NCBI RefSeq assembly: GCF_001625215.2
Contig: NC_030386.2
Span: 17,330,545-17,394,544 of the forward strand
Origin: Daucus carota subsp. sativus
Lineage: Eukaryota; Streptophyta; Magnoliopsida; Apiales; Apiaceae
Direction of reading: 5' to 3'
DNA: 64,000 nt
Shown piece by piece: positions 12,101 through 21,241 of the stretch. How positions within the stretch are numbered: the stretch's first letter is position 1; every line of letters starts with the position of its first letter. Position numbers and translations under genes: made by a program. A model generated the notes under the pieces. That model was given only the letters and a program-made list of their open reading frames with translations. It made no database searches and was not told where the DNA came from.

Positions 12101-12914
12101 TGACTTCCTTCTACTGACACTTTCCCTTTTTTTTTTTTTTTGCTGTCCGCAGATTCGGATTGTCAAGTGCTTGTTGCGATGGAAACAAAATTGTCGACCT
12201 CGGGCAGAGCAGGGACAGTGGAGTGTTTATACACAAAATTACTGTAATAATATATAATGCAAGAAGGTACATATAATGGGATAAAACATAAAAGAACTTG
12301 ATAAATAATAGAGGATTGTATGTATCCTTGCCTGCCAGCCCGCCCGCTTGCCTGCTCTACCCTATAATGAAAACTGTATATAACATTGGGTTGTTTCCGT
12401 CTAAAATTTGTGCAAATACAACAGCAAGACAAAATTAAGGATTTTAATCATGTTTTAATTATATATATACAACTGCAGATGATTTTTGGACTTTAAGCAT
12501 AGCAGTTATCTTGTTCCCAAGGAACATATTTCCTATTTCTGTTCCTGTTTGGTAAGAACATGTATTTTCACTGTCGTGGCCATGTTCTGTGGGATGTAGA
12601 GCATGCACTCTCATTTGCACTGTTTATGCAGCAAGTGAAATGTGAGATCATCACCAATTAGGTAGCTATTGCCTATTGTGAACAAAATTTACCTTTAGCA
12701 TCTTGTAACTGTTTGGAGTTGTAGCACATCTGTTGCAAAATCTCCCTACATAACAAATGGATATAGATTTCCATTTTTCTCCGAAATTTTATGTTATGGG
12801 TATTACTTTTGTTGTGCATAAATGTGTGTGTATGATGATTTACAGTAGTAAATGAATCTGAAATAACAGTATTTACTAACAATCATAGTCAAGAGTCTGA
12901 GGTAAGGCCGCCAC
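9109..12914. other. Long stretch without a recognisable gene
   Basis: The makorin 3' UTR lies at the start. Base composition is less AT-rich than other spacers and several splice-like signals occur (for example an acceptor-like site before 11240), so alternative 3' exons or a non-coding transcript are possible. I could not assemble any protein of recognisable family on either strand. A degenerate direct repeat of about 120 bp (10483-10590 and 10605-10712, sharing TTTAGTGCCAT) is present. Confidence 0.4.
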
Positions 12915-13059
12915 AGTTGACCCAGTATCAACCCTTTCTTCCAGATCCTCGCTTCTATGGGCCAAATCACTCTCCTCGGGAGTTGCCATAGTTGACCCAG
13001 TATCAACCCTTTCTTCCAAATCCTCGCTTCTATGGGCCAAATCACTCTCCTCGGGAGTT
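12915..13059. repeat. Two-copy 75-bp tandem duplication
   Basis: Copy one (12915-12989) and copy two (from 12990) are identical over about 70 bp apart from one G/A difference. The unit is GC-richer than its surroundings. It produces a repeated peptide in the minus-strand frame, but no extended gene surrounds it. Confidence 0.85.
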
Positions 13060-13064
13060 ATCTA

Positions 13065-13755
13065 GTATTATCATAATCTGTTCGGGCGGTTGCTTATCTT
13101 GAGATTTTTATTTTTTATTGAGGATAATTTCTCTTCTATTTTGAAATATAAGTAGTTTGATTTTTTGATACGCATTTATAAGTCCATGATTGTGTAGCTG
13201 TTCTTTTAAAAAAAAGTCTTGAAAGATTAATATTATGATCCAAAAAGAAATTTTTTGAAAATAATGATTTTAGTTATCCGATTAAAGGATATGGTCAAGT
13301 GAACTGTTTACAAGCTTCTCCAGAAGAGCTTCACGGTGAAGTATCTGATCAAATAATTATTACCGCAAGGCCGTGAGAGAAATTTGCATACACTCTTTCT
13401 TTTTATTAAATCATAATATTTTCTCCTATCTTTTCTCAATGACTCAAAATTACTCTATTATATATGGAGTATATTTTATATTTCAAAATAATTAGAGTTT
13501 TTACTTTTTACACGTAATTTGAGATGTAAGAAAAATGAATTTTCATATATAATTAAAAATATAGATTTAAACTTTTATTTAGAAATTAAATTTTACAAAT
13601 AATATATAGAAAGATAATTTTTTTACATCTCAAAATACGTATAAAATGTCGACTATTATTTTGAAATGTAGTGATATCTTATATTTGAAATTTGAATGCC
13701 TACTCACTCAAACATATGTTTTTTTAAAAAAAATGAGTTACTTTTGAATACTGAA
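13065..13755. other. AT-rich spacer, no gene seen
   Basis: Low-complexity AT-rich sequence with dense stops in all frames and no recognisable repeat termini or conserved protein fragment. Confidence 0.5.
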
Positions 13756-13758
13756 TAA

Positions 13759-14150
13759 GAGCATCTCCAACTATACGAATCCTTAGCTAAAATGTGAGTT
13801 GTCATACCAAAAATAAAAAATTTAGCTAACCTCGCGAAAAACTCACACTCCAACCACACCTATTTGTTGTCTATAATTTTAGTCAACCTCCTATGAATGA
13901 CTATATTTGTCGAACCTCTACAGGTCTGTAAGAAATCTGTAGGAAGATTGCATATCATTTATTACTATATTGAACTGATATATTCTATTTAACAATCTAA
14001 AATATTAATAACATACTATTTTTAAATTATAGAAAACCAATATAACCAGTACCATGGAAGCATAATGTTTTACAGGTTCAACAAATTTTACATAATATCT
14101 CGCAGGTCCAATTTAGCTAACGATTATAGCCAACCCCATTGAAGAAGCTC
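13759..14150. mobile_element. Harbinger/Tourist-like MITE, copy A
   Basis: It begins GAGCATCTCCAACTA and ends in the degenerate inverted terminus GAAGAAGCTC, with TAA on both sides (13756-13758 and 14151-14153). It shares the internal blocks GTCGAACCTCTACAGG and CTGTAGGAAGA with copies at 14154, 27519 and 40019. Confidence 0.75.
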
Positions 14151-14153
14151 TAA

Positions 14154-14549
14154 GAGCATCTCCGACCATCTAAAACCCTTGGCTAAAAGGTGAGTTGACA
14201 TACTTAAAATAAAAAAATTTAGCCAACAACTCCAAAAACTCAACTCCAACCAATGCTTACCTGTTGTCTATAAATTTAGCCAACCTCCTTTAGATGGCAA
14301 AATTTGTCGAACCTCTACAGGTCTGTAAGAAAATCTGTAGGAAGAGTGTACATCATTTATTACCATATTGAACTGATATATTCTATTTTAACAATTTAAA
14401 ATATTAATAACATATTATTTTTAAATTATAGCCAACCAATATAGCCAGTACCATTGAAGCAAAATGTTTTACAGGTTCAGCAAATTTTACATAATGTCTT
14501 ACAGGTCCAATTTAGCTAACGATTATAGCCAACGCCGTTGGAGATGCTC
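14154..14549. mobile_element. Harbinger/Tourist-like MITE, copy B
   Basis: Termini GAGCATCTCC and GGAGATGCTC. It abuts copy A so exactly that the two elements share a single TAA (14151-14153); the right flank is TGA. Internal sequence is about as similar to copy C (27519) as to copy A. Confidence 0.8.
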
Positions 14550-15001
14550 TGACGTGTTGAAAAGGTGATAATTTAGCAAAGTACAAAAATAAAATTTTAG
14601 GCGGCAAAGTCCCGCAGTTCCCGCAACTGAAATTTCATATCACTGAGCAGAGAGACTAATCTTATCTTTATTACCGTCTAAATCGAAACGTGATCATTTA
14701 ACATTCCTTGATAACAATTTTTCAAAATTTTTTCTTTGTCATGAATTAACATTGTTGAAATTAAAACTCCTGTTTCTAATACTTAAGAATCCAATACTCA
14801 TTTCTATATTTTATTATTTTCTTACTTCCCCGTCTCAAATTATCCAACTTTTACACGTGTTTCGAAGTCTGTAAATTAGATAATTCTATATGAAATTAAA
14901 AGAATATCGTATTTAGAAAAAAATTTAATTTCAACAATGTTAATTCACACCAAGTTTCCGAGACATTAGTTAATTGTTAAATTATAAGAATATCACATTT
15001 A
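14550..15001. other. Spacer, no gene seen
   Basis: AT-rich sequence between two MITEs. No open frame with recognisable protein features was found, and no clear termini. Confidence 0.5.
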
Positions 15002-15465
15002 CGGGGGTGTATTCGATTGGGATTTTAATGCATTGTTTTTAGTCTATGGATTTTCATGGATTGTATGGGATTTTGATTTTTTGCGGATTCTTGATAAAAT
15101 GTCGCAGAGTTTATAGGATTTAAGCACAATGCTTCAAAATCCCATTGAATTTGGTGGGATTTCAAAAAACTTAAAATACACTGAAGAATGCCACAAAATC
15201 CATCATTTTATGAAATGAAAAAAAATCCATCAGCATTTGAATACCATCAGATTTTAATGGATTTTAAACAATCCCAATTGAATACCATCGGATTTTAAAG
15301 CATAATTTAAAATCCCAATTGAATACCACTAGATTTTGTAGCATAGTTTAAAATCCCAATTGAATACCTCAAGATTTTAATGGATTTCAAACAATCCCAA
15401 TCGAATACCCTCGGATTTAATGAATGCAAAAAAATGCTTTAAAATCTCAATCCAATACACCACTC
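15002..15465. mobile_element. Harbinger-like MITE with internal tandem repeats
   Basis: Terminal inverted repeats GGTGTATTCGATTGGGATTT and GGTGTATTGGATTGAGATTT (the latter reverse complement of the right end), flanked by TTA at 14999-15001 and 15466-15468. Inside, a unit of about 40-55 bp containing CAATTGAATACC(A/T) and GATTTTAA is repeated four to five times (about 15232-15420). The right edge lies just before the probable leader of the ADP/ATP carrier gene. Confidence 0.75.
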
Positions 15466-15477
15466 TTAGAATATAAA

Positions 15478-16827
15478 AAAACGGAGACTTGGTGCGAGTG
15501 AAATAGGGCAGTTAGCTCCTCTAATTTCTCTCCACCTCCTGAAACCCTCAAGGGAAGCCCAAAGAGACGCACGTCCCCTCCCTTGTCTTTTTTTCACAAC
15601 CTGCTTCTTGTATATTTCTTGTTTTTTCTCATTTTTACATTTATCTTTTCTTTTAGGTATTTTCCTTCTCTTTACACCATGATGATTAATGTTCTTGATC
15701 GTCTGTTTCGATGATCCATTACAAGTTTTTCGAATTTTGTTCATCGTGTTGTTGTCTTGCACTTTGTATTTGTGTTGTAGAACGTTGCATGTGTTGATTT
15801 CTACGCGGAGCCAGGATTTTCATGATATTAGGCTCAACTAATTCGGTGTTGCGAATTTGAATTACTTCGTTGATTAACTTCTTGAGATCAACTTGGGCTT
15901 AAATCATTTTTCTAATAACTTTCGAGATTAGTATTTAACAAAATCTCTAGTCGTGGTTTTTGTTATTGTATCGTAAAATGTCGCATGTAAGAATATCTGG
16001 GTGGAACCGGGATTTTAAAGATCCCAGATCATTTTGATTTGCAGATTTAAGTTATCTTATTAATTGACTTCTTGATATCAATCTGGGTTTAAATAATGTT
16101 TTTTATTAACTTTTGAGATTAGTATATAACAAAATCTGGAGTCGCGGTTGTTATTATATTGTAGAATGTCGCGTCTATGAATATCTAGATGGAACTGGTT
16201 GTTGTTATTGTATTCTAGGATGTCGCATCTATGAATATCTAGATAGAACTCGGATTTTACCGGGACAAGATAATTTTGGTTGTAGATTTAAGTTGTTTTA
16301 TTAATTGACTTCTTGATATCAATCTGGGTTTAAATAATTTTTCTACTAACTTTCGAGATTAGTATTCAACGATATATGTGATTGTATAGTAGAATGTTGC
16401 ATGTATGAATATCTTGGTGGAACCAGGATTATATATTATTGATTACATCTTAAGATGAGCCTTAGCTGAGCTTATTTAAAACTGACTTTCGAGATTGGTA
16501 TTTAACAATATTTGTAGCCGTGGCTTTAGCCTTGCTAGCTCCTCCTTGTGCGTGTCTGAGTAAATGAGTGTACTGTTCTTTTCGTGCAAAAAAAAGAAAA
16601 GAAAAAGAATGTTTTATGTTTATGTGCTCTAAATGTTTTCATTGTCCTTCAGATTTCTGATTCAGCGAATGATTAGAAGTATGAGATAATATGATGCAGA
16701 CGGTTCTTGTTGTAAATGAACTCCGATTAGTACTTCTGATGAATATATTGGATTTTATTTTTATTTGTAATTTCTGTTGGCTGACAGATTTCAAGAATTC
16801 TGATTCGTTTTTGCCAGAGAAGCCTCG
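15478..16827 (+). promoter_or_regulatory. Probable 5' UTR and leader intron of the ADP/ATP carrier gene
   Basis: A C/T-rich, less AT-rich leader-like segment (about 15480-15660) is followed by sequence with stops in all frames and an acceptor-like site (GGCTGACAG, ending about 16788) 39 bp before the ATG at 16828. An in-frame stop (TGA, 16801-16803) precedes the ATG, so the coding region cannot extend further upstream without splicing. The exact exon limits are inferred, not shown. Confidence 0.4.
15784..16530. repeat. Degenerate tandem repeat, unit about 175-195 bp
   Basis: Units begin at 15784, 15980, 16168, 16222 and 16396, each with GT(C/T)GCATGTA-like starts followed by GAATATCT, GGTGGAACC, GATTAACTTCTTGA, ATCAA(T/C)TGGG and CTTTCGAGATT blocks. 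The unit at 16168 is truncated to 54 bp. Copies are 70-85% alike by eye. They lie inside the presumed leader intron of the ADP/ATP carrier gene. Confidence 0.75.
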
Positions 16828-18138
16828 ATGGATAAAGAACACCGCACAAGGGCCACTCAGAAAGATCTTGGTTTCCAGCACCCGTATTTTTACCAGAGGA
16901 AACGCAATTATGGAAGTTGCAGTGATGTTGCTCTGCATTATTCAATGGTGCAGCCAAACCGATCAACGTGTGATTTATCAGCGATTAAATTGTCTGTATC
17001 ACCGGTCTTTGTTCAAGCACCTCAAGAGAAAGGCATTAAAGGATTTCTCACGGATTTTCTTATGGGTGGAGTCTCTGCAGCTGTGTCCAAGACTGCTGCT
17101 GCACCCATTGAACGCGTGAAGCTTCTGATCCAGAACCAGGATGAAATGCTCAAGTCGGGGAGGCTTTCTGAACCGTACAAAGGTATTGGTGATTGTTTCA
17201 GCCGAACAATTAAGGATGAAGGTATGGTATCTCTATGGAGAGGAAATACTGCTAATGTCATTCGTTACTTCCCAACTCAGGTCAATACTAATCAAACCCC
17301 CCTCTAGCAATATCTTACAATACCTTATGTCGAACTTCTTGCACTTAAAATCTTGTGATTGTTGCACAGGCCTTGAACTTTGCTTTTAAAGATTACTTTA
17401 AGAGTCTTTTCAACTTCAAGAAAGACAGGGACGGATACTGGAAATGGTTTGCTGGTAACTTGGGTTCTGGAGGTGCTGCTGGCGCTTCATCACTCCTCTT
17501 TGTTTACTCGCTGGACTATGCTAGAACTCGTCTAGCAAATGACTCGAAGGCAGCTAAGAAAGGAGGAGAAAGGCAGTTTAATGGCTTGGTTGATGTGTAC
17601 AAGAAGACATTGGCTTCTGATGGCATTGCTGGCCTATATCGTGGATTTACTATCTCGTGTGTTGGGATTATCGTGTATCGTGGCCTGTACTTCGGAATGT
17701 ATGATTCCCTGAAGCCAGTACTCCTCACTGGGAAAATGCAGGTCAACACATTAGCTTACAATCTTTCACGATAAATTGACATGATTGCATATGACAGCAA
17801 TAATTTTGTTGATTCATCTCGATTGCTTTTGTTGCTATCAGGATAGTTTCTTTGCCAGCTTCGCCCTTGGTTGGGTCATTACCAATGGCGCTGGCCTCGC
17901 ATCCTACCCTATTGACACTGTCCGCAGAAGAATGATGATGACATCCGGTGAAGCAGTGAAATACAAAGGCTCAATGGATGCCCTTTCCCAGATCATGAAG
18001 AACGAAGGTGCCAAATCGCTCTTCAAAGGGGCTGGTGCCAACATTCTTCGCGCTATTGCAGGTGCTGGTGTGCTTGCTGGTTACGACAAGCTGCAAGTGC
18101 TAGTTCTTGGCAAGAAGTACGGATCTGGTGGTGCATAA
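16828..18138 (+). CDS. AAC: Mitochondrial ADP/ATP carrier
   Basis: Exons 16828-17280, 17370-17741 and 17842-18138 give 1122 nt and 373 residues, all junctions phase 0. It exchanges cytosolic ADP for matrix ATP across the inner mitochondrial membrane. The three tandem mitochondrial-carrier repeats are visible, with signature starts PIERVK (residue 93 onward), SLDYAR in the second and YPIDTVR in the third. The nucleotide-carrier hallmark RRRMMM is at residues 303-308. The first 75 or so residues form the cleavable N-terminal extension found on plant AACs, here rich in Arg, Ser and Tyr; it is the most divergent part. The start is fixed by an upstream in-frame TGA. Length and exon structure match plant AAC genes. 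Family assignment is essentially certain. Confidence 0.96.
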
Positions 18139-18233
18139 ACAACAGGGTACACCCTGATCCCTTCAACATTAGATAGTGATGAAAATAATTTCGACTTTTG
18201 ATCTCTCGTACCAACACTATGTGTGATTCGTTA

Positions 18234-18239
18234 AATAAA
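18234..18239 (+). terminator. Possible polyadenylation signal of the ADP/ATP carrier gene
   Basis: AATAAA lies 96 nt after the stop codon, in AT-rich sequence. Position fits plant 3' UTRs, but plant signals are loose, so this is suggestive only. Confidence 0.35.
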
Positions 18240-18547
18240 TCAGGAGTTGTTCCCGAACCACGCAATTCCTTGTTAAGTATCTTTTCGAACTTGTAACTAC
18301 ACAGTATTCAGTTCTTTAGTTTTAGTTATATGCAGTTTCTTGATCAAGGCATATTGTTCGAATTTGTGTTCTTTAATATCGAATTTATCAAACCTCTGCA
18401 ATTTCACGTCTCCAACAAAATAAAAACTGTTTTCAGACTCTAGGAGCAACTTACAGACTTGATAAAATATTTACAACCCGAAACAAATTATATCTAGAAC
18501 CTGGATACAAGATCATTGAGCTTAATTAGGAAAAAAACTCGGACAAT

Positions 18548-18751
18548 TTACCTTGAATTATTGCAAAGAAGGCAGTTCAAGATTCTAGAGCAGGCGAACC
18601 GCAGACGCGGATAAAACCTGTTAGTATGAGCACTGGACTCCCTTAGCAGCTCCTCCATGGTCTGCACAAAAAGATTCAGGCTCCTCACCGGAGGAATATA
18701 CAGAATCAATGGCACTGCAGAGAACGCCACTGCGAAAAACATGTGCAGCAT
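18548..18751 (-). CDS. Small conserved-looking plant protein, 67 residues
   Basis: The frame runs from an ATG at 18751 to TAA at 18548. The product starts with a hydrophobic N-terminal segment (MLHMFFAVAFSAVPLILYIP, residues 1-20) followed by an amphipathic part rich in Arg, Leu and Ser, resembling a signal anchor or short membrane protein. The pattern recalls a family of short uncharacterised plant proteins, but I cannot name it. A TATA box (18889-18898) sits about 140 bp upstream, followed by a pyrimidine/purine-rich leader, which supports a real transcription unit. It converges with the ADP/ATP carrier gene, with about 400 bp between stops. The frame stays open upstream to 18937, but that part is Lys/Asn/Ser low-complexity and looks like leader. 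The last codons (TCAAGGTAAA) also look like a splice donor, so a further exon is possible. Confidence 0.65.
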   Translation of the reverse strand: MLHMFFAVAFSAVPLILYIPPVRSLNLFVQTMEELLRESSAHTNRFYPRLRFACSRILNCLLCNNSR

Positions 18752-18888
18752 CTTTCTCTCTAGTTTCTTCTGGGTATTTTTCAAGTTTTTTTGGTGATTT
18801 TTCTGAGATTTTTTGAGGTGGTGTGGACAGGAAGATGATGGCGTCTGGACCTTGTTAAATGTTATGGTCGTTTTCTTGACAGAGCTGG

Positions 18889-18898
18889 ATTTATATAG
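18889..18898 (-). promoter_or_regulatory. TATA box for the 67-residue gene
   Basis: The minus strand reads CTATATAAAT about 140 bp upstream of the ATG at 18751, leaving room for a leader of roughly 110 nt. This is a near-consensus plant TATA element. Confidence 0.55.
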
Positions 18899-19779
18899 TG
18901 GCATAAGTCGGTAATGTATTTTAATCTTTTGGGACAAGACAAATCATAAATTGATGAATCATATGCTGTTCTTCTCCTACGGGCTCCAGTTCGATTCTTG
19001 TTTATCACAGAATTGTAAAATTGAATATTAATTTTTTTTCCCTAAAATGATAGTACTTTTTATTTTGATTTTTGACGAGTTTTCTTTTTTTTGGATAAAA
19101 TTTGATTTTTGAAGATTTAAATTAACCAAATTTCAACTAAAATATTAAAGATTAATTTTGTACAATTTTTCAAATAGATTATAAATCTTATATTGATATA
19201 ATTAACGAAATTCTATAATTCTGTGATATTATAATTTTCAGTCAAAATTAGATAATTAAAAAAAGTATAGTCCATTATTTAATTCTTATTTATCCCGAAA
19301 TTTATCACAACGGCTCTGAGCAACTTTGATATGATTATGTTCAGGTGTGGGCACCATCCTGTTTACGAGAATGAGTGGCCAATGAAATGCGCCACTTGGG
19401 AATCCAATGAATTAATAATTTGTGGGTGTTTTGTATTATTGCCGTCCACAAGTTTGAAACTTTTTCAAAAGTGATCCATTTTTTTTAATATAAAAAAACT
19501 TGGAATTAATAAGATTGGGACACAACTAGGTGATCTCATGGCCTATATTAATACACCTGTTTGTACTTTAGGTTCGCTCATCTCGTCACTTTCTAACCGA
19601 CTCATTTGGTCGTTCACGAAAATGATTTGTATTGCTTTTTTACCTTATCTGTTTCGTAGCTTCAATTTGCTAATAATATCATCTTCTATATAATTTCAAT
19701 TTTATGTACAGTTTGTACTATTGTACGCATAGGTGGAATAAGGATCGATCTGGGGCTCCGAGCTCACGTGTCTCCAAAA
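18899..19779. other. Spacer, no gene seen
   Basis: AT-rich sequence upstream of the 67-residue gene. No protein features and no clear repeat termini were seen before the Helitron-like element at 19780. Confidence 0.5.
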
Positions 19780-20989
19780 TCAATATACCTATATAAAGGA
19801 GAAGCGAGGAGCGTGTAGGTGGCGCTTCTCACATCGCTGTGTTCTATTTTTCTAATTTTCTGAAATTTTTGGATGAAAAATATCAAAAATTATAACTACC
19901 TTTTTTAGTTTCGGATATATTCGAAGCAAGTATCAGAATCTGATTTTGTTTCAAATTATTTATGGAATATAGTAGCTTGAAAGCATTATAACTACTTTTT
20001 TTAGTTTCGGATATATTCGAAGCAAGTATTAGAATCTGATTTTGTTTCAGATTATTTATAGAATATAGTAGCTTGAAAGTTTTAATCTGATTTTGTTTCA
20101 GATTATTTAATTATGGGAAAGAGTAGCACACAAGTCTCTCTGCACCTATAAATATAAATATCCTTGTAGGTTGTAGGGTTTTGGATCATCTAAACACAAC
20201 CTACTCTCTCTCAATACCACAACCCAACCTCTCTCTGGTGATGGTTCTCTTCCTCGATTTCTAACTCGGTAATGTCGTTCTTCTGCAACGATAACGATAA
20301 GTGAAGGCTGTTTATACGGTATTAAAAAAATAAAGGTTGTTGTAAGCAAAGGTAGTTATAGACTGCTATGTGGGAGCCTACAAATCCAAACATGGGAGAA
20401 GAATACAGTCTTGACATTATATTGATGGATGATATGAATAGATTAACTATTAGTGATGTATGTTTGTTGATTATTCTTTTATAATATTTGTTTTGTTCAT
20501 CGACATGTTTGTTGTTGTTAATTTTTATATGATTTATTTTGTATACATCTATGTTTATACAATATTAAAAAATAAAGTTTGTTACAAGCAAGGGTAGTTA
20601 TAGATTGCTATCTTACAGATTTAAGTTGGATGTTTTTGTGAACAATCAATCCAAAAAAAATTGGAGGAAGGTGACAATGTAAGAACATGATTAAAAAAAC
20701 AGAAATAAAATTAAGATTCATCGTGTTTTAAATTGTTAATTACGTGTATAAATTTATTTTCATTTTTCACCATAAATTATAGTTCAATTTTGCAATTTTA
20801 TATATTAGTATTGGTATTATTACATCAAGATTGTTATAATATAAAATCTATTTTATTCTACAAATCTTAATTTTTAATTATTAATATACTTTTTATAAAC
20901 AGCCATAAAATTATTCCATTCTACAAATATTAATATTGAATCATTAATATATTTTTATAAACCGCCGCAACGCGCGGCTTCTCAACTAG
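19780..20989 (+). mobile_element. Probable non-autonomous Helitron
   Basis: The left end reads A|TCAATATACCTATATAAAGG, very like plant Helitron 5' ends (TC followed by TATA-rich sequence and AAAGGAGAAGC). The right end has a GCCGC/GCGGC hairpin (20964-20978), then TTCTCAA and the terminal CTAG followed by T (20986-20990). Insertion is thus between A and T without duplication, as Helitrons do. No Rep/helicase is encoded. Inside are a 97-bp tandem duplication (about 19889-20082) and a second pair of related segments (20318-20380 and 20562-20620, sharing AAGCAA(A/G)GGTAGTTATAGA). Confidence 0.75.
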
Positions 20990-21003
20990 TTTAATAAAAG
21001 TTT

Positions 21004-21241
21004 AATCTCTCCGTCTCTCTTATTTGTTTACATTGGGGATGAAGATTGGCACGCATTCTAATACTCTTATAAAACGTATTTTGATAAATTATTTTTAACT
21101 TTTTTTCTTCTGAATAAAAACTTGACGTTTATATTTCTATACAAAACAGAAATTTTTTAAAAATAAGTTATCAAATTATGTTTTATATGCGCGTTAAAAC
21201 GCGTGTCGAGCAGTGCAAAGAAAAGAGAGGGACGGAGGGAG
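21004..21241. mobile_element. Stowaway-like MITE
   Basis: Left end CTCTCCGTCTCTCTTATTTG and right end, inverted, CTCCCTCCGTCCCTCTCTTT. It sits immediately after the Helitron right end. Its centre carries near-palindromic GCGCGTTAAAACGCG. Flanking TA is clear on the right only. Confidence 0.6.

Noticed and set aside
12803..13045. Minus-strand frame with a repeated peptide
   Set aside because: The peptide repeat is simply the 75-bp tandem duplication read through; no gene context on that strand.
16691..17119. 142-residue frame overlapping the ADP/ATP carrier start
   Set aside because: It is another frame of the carrier's first exon and its leader.
18752..18937. N-terminal extension of the 67-residue protein
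   Set aside because: Lys/Asn/Gln/Ser-rich low-complexity translation of a leader; the TATA box at 18889 lies inside it.
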